In this document: piece after piece, positions 34,416-43,106 of the stretch | How the letters are laid out: each line of letters opens with the position of its first letter | Numbering within the stretch: the first letter of the stretch is position 1 | Source: Akkermansiaceae bacterium | Lineage (GTDB): Bacteria > Verrucomicrobiota > Verrucomicrobiia > Verrucomicrobiales > Akkermansiaceae | Length of the DNA stretch: 64,000 nt | Direction of reading: 5' to 3' | Assembly: GCA_024233115.1 (NCBI GenBank) | Contig: JACKQB010000001.1 | Location: forward strand, 62,001-126,000 | Translations under genes and position numbers: made by a program | The notes under the pieces: model-generated | What the model was told of the DNA's origin: nothing | The model's input: the letters and a program-made list of their open reading frames with translations, nothing else | The model's database searches: none

Positions 34416-35298
34416 CCTGATTCCGGCCCGCCAGTTTCCAAAGTGCGGATATGGCTGGGCGCGCGAGGTTTTTCTTGGTGGTGCAGAGCCCCACGACATA
34501 CGGGGCGAGCTGCGGTGTGCCATGGACGATTTTCACCTCCTTCCGGAAAGGGCTGCGTTCGAGCACAAGCTCGGGGACCATACCTACGCCGCAGCCCATC
34601 CGAACCATCGCCAGGATACCCTCATTGCCTGAGACCTCGGTGTTGATGTTAGGGATGGTTTGATGTTTTTTGAGCCACTTGTCGAGTCGCCGACGCGACA
34701 AGCCGCTACGAGGCAGCACGAGTGGTGCCCGGGTCAGGTCGAGTTGTCCCTCAGCCATCGGAATGTCCATGGCCTTTCGAGGGGCGATAAAAACGAGATT
34801 GGTCTCCGTCAGGGGCATGAACTCGAGCCGGGAGTGCTGCTGGTCAGGGAGCGCGGCCACCGAAACGTCAATTTCCCCGTCGAGAACCTGCTGCACAGCC
34901 TCCTCCGCCGATCCTGTGCGGAGCTCCAGCTGCACATCGGGGTAGGCGGCCCGGTATGACTCTAGCAGATCAGGCAGCAGGCTGTAGACCGCGGTGACGG
35001 ATGCGTAGATGGAAACCAGCCCCGCGACGCGCCCGTCATCGCTGAGATCTTCACAAAAAGTCTCCCAGTCGCGGACCGCAGTGACCGCGTAGTTGCGGAA
35101 TTTTTCCCCGGCTGGCGTAAGCGCGACCGTCCGGTTGTCGCGCAGGAACAGCTCTTGCCCGACCGATTCCTCGATGCGCTGGATGCTACGGGTCAGTGCC
35201 GACGGGCTGAGGTTGCACGCCTGGCTGGCACGGCCAAAATGCAGCTTGTCCGCGAGTACAAGAAAGTTTTTGATTTCATGCAAATTCAAACCGGACAT
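34402..35298 (-). CDS. LysR-family regulator, IlvY-like
   Basis: A 298-residue LysR regulator. The winged helix is at the N-terminus (NLHEIKNFLVLADKLHFGRA, then SQACNLSPSALTRSIQRIEE and LFLRDNRTVALTPAGE), closely resembling IlvY, the activator of ilvC in enterobacteria. The rest is the two-lobed effector domain. The start is at MSGLNLHE (35298), which removes 12 extra residues. It is divergent from the ABC gene; ilvC lies 1.7 kb away. The ilvC link makes IlvY function likely but not proven. Confidence 0.85.
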   Translation of the reverse strand: MSGLNLHEIKNFLVLADKLHFGRASQACNLSPSALTRSIQRIEESVGQELFLRDNRTVALTPAGEKFRNYAVTAVRDWETFCEDLSDDGRVAGLVSIYASVTAVYSLLPDLLESYRAAYPDVQLELRTGSAEEAVQQVLDGEIDVSVAALPDQQHSRLEFMPLTETNLVFIAPRKAMDIPMAEGQLDLTRAPLVLPRSGLSRRRLDKWLKKHQTIPNINTEVSGNEGILAMVRMGCGVGMVPELVLERSPFRKEVKIVHGTPQLAPYVVGLCTTKKNLARPAISALWKLAGRNQATGR

Positions 35299-35361
35299 AG
35301 CGTATCGACAATTTCGCTGTGTGCAATAAAACATCCCGCGAAAGCCTTCTCCCCATTTGCC

Positions 35362-36891
35362 ATGTCCAGCTCATCGACTCCACCAGCAGCACTGATCTCC
35401 TTGAGCGGGATCGGGCAAGGTGCTGCCAGCCGGCAGGTGGCGGTGCAGGAGTTTCAGATTCTTCCCGGCGAACAGTGGGCGGTCATCGGTGGTAATGGTT
35501 CGGGAAAAACCACCTTCGCCCGGATGCTGGCCGGTGAGCTTGTCTTGCCGGCGGGACAGAGGGTGGCTCATTTCCCCCATTGCCAGTCGGTCGGCTTGGT
35601 GTCCTTCGAGGCCGAGCAGGCATTGCTCGAACGCGAGATCTATGAGGACGATACCGATGTGCTCGATCGCATTGATTACGGCCGGACCACCTACGAGCTG
35701 ATTACCGAGTTGCTGTCGCCGGACACCTCTGTCGATGAGATCATCCGGGTGTTGCAACTGGAGGAATTTCTCCACACCGGATTCCGACAGCTCTCCACCG
35801 GGGAGAGACGGCGGATGATGATCGCACGCGCCTTGTCGCAGACACCTGGAATGCTCGTTCTCGATGAACCCTATGATGGGCTCGACCGTGAATTCACCCG
35901 TCATCTCAAAACCCTGCTCGCCGGGCTCAGTGAACGTATGCCGATGGTGATCATTGTCAACCGCATGTCCCATATCGGCGCGCACATCACCCATCTGGCC
36001 TGCCTGCATGACATGAAACTTGTGCTCGATGGCCGCAGGGAGGAAATCGAGCAAAGCGCACTCTGGCGACAGCTCCACGCGCTGGACACGCAGGAGGTCG
36101 ACCTGCCATCCACACTTCCCGGCACCGAGCCATACCAGCCCGCCGCCGGCCAGCCGATCATCGACATGCACTCCGTTGCCGTTGGCTACCATGACAAGCA
36201 GATCATCTCAAACCTGGATTGGCGCATCATGCCGGGTGAGCATTGGAAAATCAGCGGACCTAACGGCTCCGGGAAATCCACCCTGGTGAACCTCGTCTCC
36301 GGCGATCACCCCCAGTGCTACAGCAATGAGATCCACCTCTTTGGCTCGCGCCGGGGGAATGGCGAATCAATCTGGGACATCAAACATCACATGGGTCTGA
36401 TGTCGACCTCGCTGCACCAGCAATACCGCGTTACGGTCAACGCGGAGACGGTCCTGCTGTCGGGCTTCTTCGACAGCATCGGCGTCTACCGACCGGTTTC
36501 CGGACTGCATCGTCAAATTGCCGGCGAGTGGCTGGAGTTCATCCATCTGGCGCAGCACCGGCACACCCATTTCCAGAAATTATCCTTCGGCCAGCAACGC
36601 ATGCTGCTGATCGCCCGTGCGCTGATCAAGCGCCCCTACCTGTTGATCCTCGACGAGCCATGCCAGGGGCTCGACCCGATCAACCGGGCTCTCGTCATCG
36701 GGCTGATCGACAAAATCGCCCGGAGAAACATCGCGCAAGTCCTCTACATCTCGCACGACGATGAAGATGATCTCAAATGCATCACCCATCAGCTTGACTT
36801 CATCCGACGTCATGATAAGGCATGCGGCGAACCGCCGTTTTTGATCCGTTTGTCGAAAGTTGCAGATTATGCAACAAATAATGCCGATTAA
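35362..36891 (+). CDS. double ABC-type ATPase, ModF/PhrA-like
   Basis: A 509-residue protein of two fused ABC ATP-binding domains and no membrane segment. Domain 1 has GGNGSGKTTFARM, the signature LSTGERRRMMIARAL and Walker B MLVLDEPYDGLD; domain 2 has GPNGSGKSTLVNLV, LSFGQQRMLLIARAL and LLILDEPCQGLD. The layout is that of ModF (PhrA), a soluble protein linked to molybdate genes in E. coli whose role is unclear. The start at MSSSSTPPAAL (35362) is chosen because the open frame upstream overlaps the LysR gene. ilvC follows after 69 bp. Confidence 0.86.
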   Translation: MSSSSTPPAALISLSGIGQGAASRQVAVQEFQILPGEQWAVIGGNGSGKTTFARMLAGELVLPAGQRVAHFPHCQSVGLVSFEAEQALLEREIYEDDTDVLDRIDYGRTTYELITELLSPDTSVDEIIRVLQLEEFLHTGFRQLSTGERRRMMIARALSQTPGMLVLDEPYDGLDREFTRHLKTLLAGLSERMPMVIIVNRMSHIGAHITHLACLHDMKLVLDGRREEIEQSALWRQLHALDTQEVDLPSTLPGTEPYQPAAGQPIIDMHSVAVGYHDKQIISNLDWRIMPGEHWKISGPNGSGKSTLVNLVSGDHPQCYSNEIHLFGSRRGNGESIWDIKHHMGLMSTSLHQQYRVTVNAETVLLSGFFDSIGVYRPVSGLHRQIAGEWLEFIHLAQHRHTHFQKLSFGQQRMLLIARALIKRPYLLILDEPCQGLDPINRALVIGLIDKIARRNIAQVLYISHDDEDDLKCITHQLDFIRRHDKACGEPPFLIRLSKVADYATNNAD

Positions 36892-36960
36892 TTCAATTTA
36901 CGCAATGTTTGATCTGCGCTTGAATACGTCCGTTCAAAGAACCCATTACTCCATCATACT

Positions 36961-38430
36961 ATGAGCCAAAACTACTTCAACACACTGCCACTGCGTCGCC
37001 AGCTGGACGAGCTCGGCACTTGCCGATTCATGGACATCTCCGAATTCGCAAACGGAACCGATGCCGCCAAGGGAAAAAAAATCGTCATCGTCGGATGTGG
37101 TGCCCAGGGCCTCAACCAGGGTCTCAACATGCGCGACAGCGGACTCGACGTCTCCTACACCCTGCGTGACGCAGCGATTGCCGAGAAGCGCCAGTCCTAC
37201 CTCAACGCCACCGAGAACGGCTTCCCCGTCGGCACCTACCAGGAGATGCTTCCCACCGCCGACATCGTCATGAACCTGGCTCCCGACAAGCAGCACACCG
37301 CGGTTGTGGAAAGTGTCGTTCCATACATGAAGCAAGGTGCCGTGTTCTCCTACGCCCACGGTTTCAACATCGTGGAGGAAGGCACCCAGATCCGCAAGGA
37401 CCTCACCGTCATCATGGTGGCCCCCAAGTCACCCGGCTCTGAAGTGCGCGAAGAATACAAACGTGGTTTCGGCGTCCCTACCCTGATCGCCTGCCACGTC
37501 GAAAACGATCCTAACGGAGACGGCATCGAAATTGCCAAGGCTCTCTGTGTCGCCCAGGGTGGCCACCTCGCCGGTGCGCTTGAGTCATCATTTGTCGCCG
37601 AAGTCAAATCCGACCTCATGGGCGAGCAGACCATCCTCTGCGGTATGCTCCAGGCCGGTTCACTACTCTGCTTTGAAAAAATGAAGAGCCAGGGCATCGA
37701 CCCCGGTTACGCTGTCAAGCTGCTTCAAAACGGCTGGGAGGTCGTGACCGAGGCCCTCAAACAAGGCGGCATCACCAACATGATGGACCGCCTTTCCAAC
37801 CCCGCCAAGATCGAGGCCTTCCGCCTCTCCGAAGAGCTCAAGATGATCATGCGCGAACTCTTCGAAAAACACATGGACGACATCATCTCCGGTGAGTTTT
37901 CAAGAAGCATGATGGAAGACTGGGCGAACGATGACGCCAAACTCCTCGGCTGGCGTGCAGCTACCGGTGAGACCGAGTTTGAGAAAACCGAGGCCAAAGG
38001 CGATATCAGCGAGCAGGAATACTTCGACAAAGGAATCCTCATGATCGCCATGGTCCGCGCCGGCGTTGAGCTTGCCTTCGAAGCCATGGTCGAAGCAGGC
38101 ATCGAGCCTGAGTCCGCCTACTACGAGTCACTGCACGAGGTGCCACTGATCGCCAACACCATCGCCCGGAAAAAGCTCTACGAGATGAACCGCATCATCT
38201 CCGACACCGCCGAATACGGTTGCTATCTCTTCTCCCACGCCTGTGTGCCGCTGCTTGAAGAGTTCATGACCACTGTCGATACCTCTGTCATCGGCAAGGG
38301 CCTCGAGCTCGAGGACAACGGTGTCGACAACCGCACCCTCGTCGATGTCAACTTCATCATCCGCAACCACCCGGTCGAGGAAATCGGTGAAGTCCTCCGT
38401 GAAGCCATGGGCTCCATGAAGGCGCTGTAA
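36961..38430 (+). CDS. ilvC: ketol-acid reductoisomerase, class II
   Basis: Second enzyme of valine and isoleucine synthesis: isomerises and reduces acetolactate with NADPH and Mg. The 489-residue length and the duplicated C-terminal domain mark class II (long form, like E. coli IlvC). Visible are KKIVIVGCGAQGLNQGLNMR (Rossmann loop) and DVSYTLR, the catalytic region VMVAPKSPGSEVREEYKRG, and two knotted acidic blocks with ESAYYESLHEVPLIANTIAR. A strong terminator follows directly, so it is the end of its transcript. Confidence 0.97.
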   Translation: MSQNYFNTLPLRRQLDELGTCRFMDISEFANGTDAAKGKKIVIVGCGAQGLNQGLNMRDSGLDVSYTLRDAAIAEKRQSYLNATENGFPVGTYQEMLPTADIVMNLAPDKQHTAVVESVVPYMKQGAVFSYAHGFNIVEEGTQIRKDLTVIMVAPKSPGSEVREEYKRGFGVPTLIACHVENDPNGDGIEIAKALCVAQGGHLAGALESSFVAEVKSDLMGEQTILCGMLQAGSLLCFEKMKSQGIDPGYAVKLLQNGWEVVTEALKQGGITNMMDRLSNPAKIEAFRLSEELKMIMRELFEKHMDDIISGEFSRSMMEDWANDDAKLLGWRAATGETEFEKTEAKGDISEQEYFDKGILMIAMVRAGVELAFEAMVEAGIEPESAYYESLHEVPLIANTIARKKLYEMNRIISDTAEYGCYLFSHACVPLLEEFMTTVDTSVIGKGLELEDNGVDNRTLVDVNFIIRNHPVEEIGEVLREAMGSMKAL

Positions 38431-38454
38431 ACAAATAGCTGTGTTATAATGCAC

Positions 38455-38489
38455 AAAGAGCCCCTGCTGTCATGGTAGGGGCTCTTTTT
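38455..38489 (+). terminator. rho-independent terminator of ilvC
   Basis: AAAGAGCCCCT pairs with AGGGGCTCTTT around an 11-base loop, with a T tract to 38489. It begins 25 bp after the ilvC stop. Confidence 0.9.
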
Positions 38490-38498
38490 GTTAGGATT

Positions 38499-38556
38499 GC
38501 GGGCTTAAAGCCCGCGGCAACCCAAGTGCCCAGCATGCCGCAGGCTTCAAGCCCAC
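38499..38556. repeat. REP-like palindrome pair
   Basis: GCGGGCTTAAAGCCCGC (38499-38515) is a perfect palindrome extended by GGCA, and a degenerate inverted copy (GCCGCAGGCTTCAAGCCCAC) follows at 38537-38556. Two inverted REPs with a short spacer is BIME-like. It is outside the ilvC terminator. Confidence 0.6.
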
Positions 38557-38616
38557 ACTCCAACCCCTTAAAAACGGTTTGGGCAGGCAGCTCAGGCTGG
38601 CTTCTTCCCTTTGCAA

Positions 38617-39106
38617 CTAGCGGCGGCGGCGCAGAGCGAAGGCAGCACCGAGCAGCGCGAGTAAGCCAGTGGAAGGCTCGGGGATCTGCTCGACGTTGAT
38701 GTTATCGATCAAAGTCACATTAAGGAGGGGGCGTTCGGATCCGTGGAACTGCTGCTGTTGCTGTCACTATGACCGAAAAAGATGTTATCGCCGCCAAGGG
38801 TGAGCGCACTGCTGTCGACGGTGGCGATCAAAAGGCCGTCGATCGTCCATGTCACCGTGGTGCCGAGTTTTGTTAGCTCGACGCGAAACCAGTTGTACCC
38901 GATCCACCGGGGGCGGATGAGACACCGATTGCTGAATAGTCGTAAAAGTAATCGACGAGGATATCGCTCGTGCCGCTATCGTTTGAAGTCCAGTTCGCGG
39001 AGTCATCAACCTCGAAGTTCTGCACGTAGAGCGAGGCAGCTGAAACGGGGCCGATGCAAGCAACGATACCGAGTGCAGAGAGAGTTGTTCTTGAAAATTG
39101 CGTCAT
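38617..39106 (-). pseudogene. frameshifted PEP-CTERM protein gene
   Basis: The first 77 codons (39106 to 38873) encode a signal peptide (LSALGIVACIGPVSAASLYV) and the start of a beta-sandwich domain, then hit a stop. The homologous continuation is in another frame (WIGYNWFRVELTKLGTTVTW, then TIDGLLIATVDSSALTLGG), and the C-terminus is in a third (VEQIPEPSTGLLALLGAAFA, then LRRRR and a stop at 38617), a canonical PEP-CTERM sorting tail. At least two frameshifts, near 38915 and 38725, separate them. Either a decayed gene or a sequencing error. Confidence 0.75.
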
Positions 39107-39340
39107 GTTGTTAGGGATTGTTTTTTTGAGCGAATGCTGATAGGTGTATCTATCAACGGATCAGGGCTTCCCGGCTAGTCAGCGTAATATGTTTTGATAG
39201 TCAAAAAATAGGGATGATTTAATGAACTAAGATCTCCGATGGACACTAGGGCTTCTGCTTTCGCGCCCTTTTGCTGCCCTTTTTGCTTGTCCTGACACTG
39301 ACGTATGACTTATGTTGCAAAACACGCTTCATCAAATGCC

Positions 39341-40138
39341 ATGAAAATACTCCTGCTCTTTAGTCTAACAATAATCACCAGCCATGCGGCCATCAGTCTG
39401 CAACACCATTATACATTCGATAACAATGCCAATCTTGGTGAAGACAGTGTAGGTAGTGCCGACTTCACAACGATTACCGGAGTCACCCAGTCGTCTAGCG
39501 CTGCAATCAGTGGAAACTACGCGCAAATGAGCGGTGGTGTTGTAGCGTCCGGTGCAGATTGGTCCGGGACGGCGGGCTCCAATGCCAGCTATATCCTTGA
39601 GACTTACGTGCGCCTGGATTCGTTCACTTCTAACACGGACATTTTCTTCACCAACGACACAGCTTCAGCACCGAACTACCGGGTCGTGTTTGTGGCCTAT
39701 GACGGAGACACCGCTTCATCCACTGATGCCTACTGGGGAGCCTCCACCAGCACCCGCAGCTGGATCGGCTTTAACGCCAACACAACCAATGTCGCCAATG
39801 CGCAGGCTCAAACCGTGAATGGAGACGGCGCCTGGACCCATCTCGCCCTCGTGCACAACCACCTCGCGGACGGCAGTGGTGATCATTACCGATACTACGT
39901 AAACGGCACCTACATCGGCAACCTGCTTGTCAACCTCGGCGATGAAACGGCTTTTGGAAACGCATCCTTCGGCGCGGCTGCATTTAATGGAGCTTTCGAT
40001 GAAATCCGGGTGTCCACCTGGGACCCCAACACCGATACGATTGGTGATGTCGAAAACGCATTCTCTATCGTGCCGGAGCCATCCTCGGCCGCATTGTTAG
40101 GCATCTCACTGGTCGGCCTGATGTTCCGCCGCCGCTGA
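39341..40138 (+). CDS. PEP-CTERM-anchored LamG/concanavalin-like protein
   Basis: A 265-residue exported protein. From the ATG at 39341 it has a signal peptide (MKILLLFSLTIITSHAA), a concanavalin-A/LamG-type beta sandwich (LQHHYTFDNN through FNGAFDEIRVSTWDP) and a C-terminal sorting tail: VPEPSSAALLGISLVGLMF then RRR. PEP-CTERM proteins are processed by an exosortase, not present in this window, and often end up in extracellular polysaccharide. The open frame begins 36 bases earlier, but the chosen ATG gives the standard signal peptide. Confidence 0.85.
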   Translation: MKILLLFSLTIITSHAAISLQHHYTFDNNANLGEDSVGSADFTTITGVTQSSSAAISGNYAQMSGGVVASGADWSGTAGSNASYILETYVRLDSFTSNTDIFFTNDTASAPNYRVVFVAYDGDTASSTDAYWGASTSTRSWIGFNANTTNVANAQAQTVNGDGAWTHLALVHNHLADGSGDHYRYYVNGTYIGNLLVNLGDETAFGNASFGAAAFNGAFDEIRVSTWDPNTDTIGDVENAFSIVPEPSSAALLGISLVGLMFRRR

Positions 40139-40230
40139 TCCTAGCCAAGATCCCCATACGTATGGGTGGGATCAAGGTATTGGCTATTCAAACGATTCCA
40201 AAACCAAGGACCGTCAATCAAAACTTAAAA

Positions 40231-40260
40231 GGGAGCCCTCGCCGTGACGCGGGGGCTCCC
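40231..40260 (+). terminator. rho-independent terminator of the PEP-CTERM gene
   Basis: GGGAGCCCTCGC pairs with GCGGGGGCTCCC (one wobble) around five bases, preceded by A residues and followed by TT only, so the T tract is weak. The hairpin is strong and close to the upstream gene's end. Confidence 0.6.
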
Positions 40261-40300
40261 TTGGTTGTTCATGAAGTCTGACAGGACTACGAAAAATGAG

Positions 40301-40942
40301 TCAGGCCGGGGTGTAATGATCCAGCACCGAACGGGTTAGCTTCGCCAGTTTCCGGACGAGTTCCCCGGGGAAGCCGATTTCCTGGCCGACCTTCAACAGG
40401 TTCTGGACAGCGGCCTCGCCGATCAATTCCAGTCGGCGCTTCAGCTGGTCAACCCGGTATTGCATCTGCATGGTGCGCTCGACGGAGTGGAGGGCGAGAT
40501 CGCTGAGCTCCTGGAGTCCCGACACCGGAACCGTCGCGGACTTGAGCAGTGGCTCGACGGCCTCCACCATTTGTTTGGTCCAGACGTGCTGGCTGCGGTG
40601 CTGGTGACGGGACGCCTGGAATTCGGCCTTGAGACTTGCGTAGCACGGCAGTTTTTCTTCGATCGCCTGGGCAAGAAGCCGCTCAAGGGGCTGGTCTTTG
40701 TCCGCGCTGGCCAGGCGTTCGATACAGCACAGCGCAAAGCCATTGAGCTCGTCTGTGGAAATCTCATCTTCCAAGACGAGCCCAGGCTCTGGGGGGGCTG
40801 GGACGACGGTGCCGGGCTGGGCGACGGGGGGGATGGATGGCCGACTCGACCGCACGGGGCGGCGTGGCTGGTCTTGCCGGCTGGAGGTTACAGGACTGCA
40901 TCGATTGAACAGTGGGTGGTTGGGGTTATAACGAGGTTTCAT
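40301..40942 (-). CDS. protein of unknown function with Pro/Arg-rich N-terminus
   Basis: A 213-residue protein. The first 60 residues are disordered (Pro, Arg, Ser), and the rest is predicted helical (ALCCIERLASADKDQPLERL, then QMQYRVDQLKRRLELIGEAA and ending RSVLDHYTPA). No signal peptide or known motif. It is divergent from the wHTH-like gene at 41176, across a 230-bp AT-rich region that probably holds both promoters. Confidence 0.65.
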   Translation of the reverse strand: MKPRYNPNHPLFNRCSPVTSSRQDQPRRPVRSSRPSIPPVAQPGTVVPAPPEPGLVLEDEISTDELNGFALCCIERLASADKDQPLERLLAQAIEEKLPCYASLKAEFQASRHQHRSQHVWTKQMVEAVEPLLKSATVPVSGLQELSDLALHSVERTMQMQYRVDQLKRRLELIGEAAVQNLLKVGQEIGFPGELVRKLAKLTRSVLDHYTPA

Positions 40943-41175
40943 GGTGGAACGACAGGATGGGCTGATCCGTGGTTGTAAATTACCCGAAAATGCTAACTTA
41001 AGGCGAATAAATGCGCTAACTTTTTTCTCGGGTATTGTAAAACAAGGGGTAAACGCACAATATTTAGTTAATGTTAATTATTGCGAAGTGTTAACCTTAG
41101 TGCAGAAATGGCGATAACAGGGTGTATTTTACCAATTTTCTTGCGGTGTTGGGGGATTGTTGCTAATTTGCGGTC

Positions 41176-41700
41176 GTGTCTGATCTAGATATCATGCAGA
41201 GCCTAGCCAGGTCGACGGCTGAAATGAGCAGTAAAATGAGCGTCGAGCAGATGCGTCTTTTTCAAGCTTATGTTACCAAGACCCTTGAGGCCAAGGAGGC
41301 GGAAGAGGCGTTTCGTGCTGCGGCCGACCTTGAGGGCAGTCGTGACGATCTGAACAAGGAGCTTCTTCAGGACATCCGAGGTATTCTTGACGATCCGGGG
41401 TATCGGCTCTCCGGCACGGAGTCCGTGCTCCTCGCGGGCTACATCAAGCTGCTCGAAGGTGAGGATTTCACCGATACCAAACGGATCAATATTTTACTGC
41501 ACTACCACGGGCGCAAGCCGTCGAACACAACCAAGATTGTCGATACCCTTGAGAAAAAGCGGCTGATGGAAATCCATAGCGACGGCATGCACGCGCACAA
41601 GACCTATCGCCTGACCAGCGCGGGTGAGCAGAATGCCCGGGATCTGATGAGCGGGTTGGTCAGGTCGGGTGCAGGCGACCGTTTGTCCGTGGTCGACTGA
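41176..41700 (+). CDS. protein with a C-terminal winged-helix-like domain
   Basis: A 174-residue protein from a GTG start (MSDLDIMQSLARSTAEMSSK). The N-terminal part is helical and charged. The C-terminal 75 residues (TDTKRINILLHYHGRKPSNT, then TKIVDTLEKKRLMEIHSDGM and HKTYRLTSAGEQNARDL) have the pattern of a MarR/PadR-like winged helix: a recognition helix, then a beta wing and LTSAG. A DNA-binding role is inferred only from this. Its upstream region (41000-41175) is AT-rich with the phrase GCTAACTT repeated. Confidence 0.65.
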   Translation: MSDLDIMQSLARSTAEMSSKMSVEQMRLFQAYVTKTLEAKEAEEAFRAAADLEGSRDDLNKELLQDIRGILDDPGYRLSGTESVLLAGYIKLLEGEDFTDTKRINILLHYHGRKPSNTTKIVDTLEKKRLMEIHSDGMHAHKTYRLTSAGEQNARDLMSGLVRSGAGDRLSVVD

Positions 41701-41714
41701 CTGGCCGTGGCTCG

Positions 41715-42323
41715 CTAGAGCGCGATGAAGTTCCTCAGTAGCTGGAGGCCATTGTGCTGGCTTTTTTCCGGGTGGAACTGGGTGGCGATCAGGTTGCCCC
41801 GGGTAACGGCTGCCGCAAAGGGCAGGGCGTAGTCACAGGTGGCTGCGACGTGGTCCTGATTGGCGGGCTCCGGGTAATAGGAATGCACGAAGTAGAAAAA
41901 CGGCTCGGCTGGCATCCCTTTCCAGATAGGGTGTCCGGGATCGGTCGGGGTCACCGAATTCCATCCCATGTGCGGGATTTTCAAGCCAACATCGGGGAAG
42001 CGTTTCACCACACCGGGCAGGATGCCAAGGCCCCTGGCATCAGGTGATTCCTCGCCATTTTCAAAGATGAGTTGATAGCCGACACAGATGCCGAGGTAGG
42101 GTTTGTCATCGGCGGCCCATTGCTGGATCGGCTCGAACATGCCTTGTTTGTTCAGGTTGGCCGCGCAGTCGCCAAATTCTCCCTGACCGGGAACCACGAG
42201 GTGGGTGATGTCCTTCATTTCCGCGGGTCTGGTGATTAAAACCACATCCGCGCCAATGGCGATGAAGGCGTTTTCCACACTGCGGATATTACCCCGCCCG
42301 TAATCGACGATACCGACTTTCAT
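41715..42323 (-). CDS. hisH: imidazole glycerol phosphate synthase, glutaminase subunit HisH
   Basis: Glutaminase of histidine biosynthesis, feeding ammonia to HisF. The 202 residues carry the triad: C80 in YLGICVGYQLIF, and H184 and E186 in QFHPEKS; the N-terminus MKVGIVDYGRGNI is typical. The usual oxyanion-strand motif GVGAFGDC appears here as GQGEFGDC, and the nucleophile elbow has V-G-Y where L-G-M is common. It is 5 bp downstream of hisB, so the two form an operon; hisF and hisA are not in the window. Confidence 0.95.
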   Translation of the reverse strand: MKVGIVDYGRGNIRSVENAFIAIGADVVLITRPAEMKDITHLVVPGQGEFGDCAANLNKQGMFEPIQQWAADDKPYLGICVGYQLIFENGEESPDARGLGILPGVVKRFPDVGLKIPHMGWNSVTPTDPGHPIWKGMPAEPFFYFVHSYYPEPANQDHVAATCDYALPFAAAVTRGNLIATQFHPEKSQHNGLQLLRNFIAL

Positions 42324-42328
42324 GGCAG

Positions 42329-42919
42329 CTAGAGGGCTTCCTTGGTGCTGGGAATACCGGTTTCACGCGGGTCAATCTCGACAGCCTGACGCAGTGAGCG
42401 GGCAAGGGCCTTGAACATCGATTCCGCGATGTGGTGGCCGTCGCGACCGTAGAGCAACTCGACGTGGATGTTGGCGCGCAGGTTGTTGGTGATCGCGCGG
42501 AAGAATTCCTCGACCAGCGTAAACGGGAAATTAGGCGCATCAGGGGTTGATGTCGGTGCCCGAAACTCGAGGTGTGGGCGGTTGCTGAGATCGACCACAC
42601 AGCGGCTCAGGGTTTCGTCCATCGGGAGGTAGGACAGGCCGTAGCGGCGGATGCCTTTTTTATCGCCGAGTGCCTGGCGGATACAGTCGCCCAGGACGAT
42701 GCCTGTGTCCTCGACCGTGTGGTGGGCATCCACCTCGATATCCCCCACCGCTTTTACCGTCAGGTCAATCAGGCTGTGTTTGCACAGCAGGGTGAGCATG
42801 TGATCGAAGAAGGGGACCCCCGTGGAAATGTCGGAGGTGCCGGTGCCATCCAGATGGATGGAGACGCTGATGGATGTTTCCGCCGTTTTACGGTCCTGGC
42901 TTGCAGTGCGTGGGTTCAT
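42329..42919 (-). CDS. hisB: imidazoleglycerol-phosphate dehydratase HisB
   Basis: Dehydrates imidazole glycerol phosphate with manganese. The 196-residue monofunctional form has both metal-binding motifs, DAHHTVEDTG (H66, H67) and GRDGHHIAESMFK (H162, H163), plus GVPFFDHML. It lacks the phosphatase domain of the enterobacterial fusion. First gene of a hisB-hisH pair. A 22-bp tandem repeat lies 47-134 bp upstream of the start, in its likely promoter region. Confidence 0.96.
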   Translation of the reverse strand: MNPRTASQDRKTAETSISVSIHLDGTGTSDISTGVPFFDHMLTLLCKHSLIDLTVKAVGDIEVDAHHTVEDTGIVLGDCIRQALGDKKGIRRYGLSYLPMDETLSRCVVDLSNRPHLEFRAPTSTPDAPNFPFTLVEEFFRAITNNLRANIHVELLYGRDGHHIAESMFKALARSLRQAVEIDPRETGIPSTKEAL

Positions 42920-42965
42920 AACTTGCTGGCCGCAGGGTGGCCGCTGTGTCGTCGGTTTGCAATGG

Positions 42966-43053
42966 CAATCTTGCCAGTTTATTGTCCCAATCTTGCCAGT
43001 TTATGTCTCCAATCTTGCCAGTTTTAGCCCCGGTCTTGCCGGGTTATGGCATC
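42966..43053. repeat. 22-bp tandem repeat, four units, upstream of hisB
   Basis: Units begin at 42966, 42988, 43010 and 43032. The first three share CAATCTTGCCAGTTT exactly and differ in the last seven bases; the fourth is degenerate (GGTCTTGCCGGGTTATGG). The 22-bp step is about two helical turns, so a bound protein would meet each copy on the same face of the DNA. It lies between the PTPDL gene stop and the hisB start, both on the minus strand. Confidence 0.85.
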
Positions 43054-43106
43054 AATCCTGACCCGGATCCAGTTGGTGTACGAGGCCGGGAGCCCTGGTC
43101 GAGCCG

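Noticed and set aside
42966..43053. A possible small CRISPR array.
   Set aside because: The units are 22 bp with no unique spacers between them, and no cas gene is in the window.
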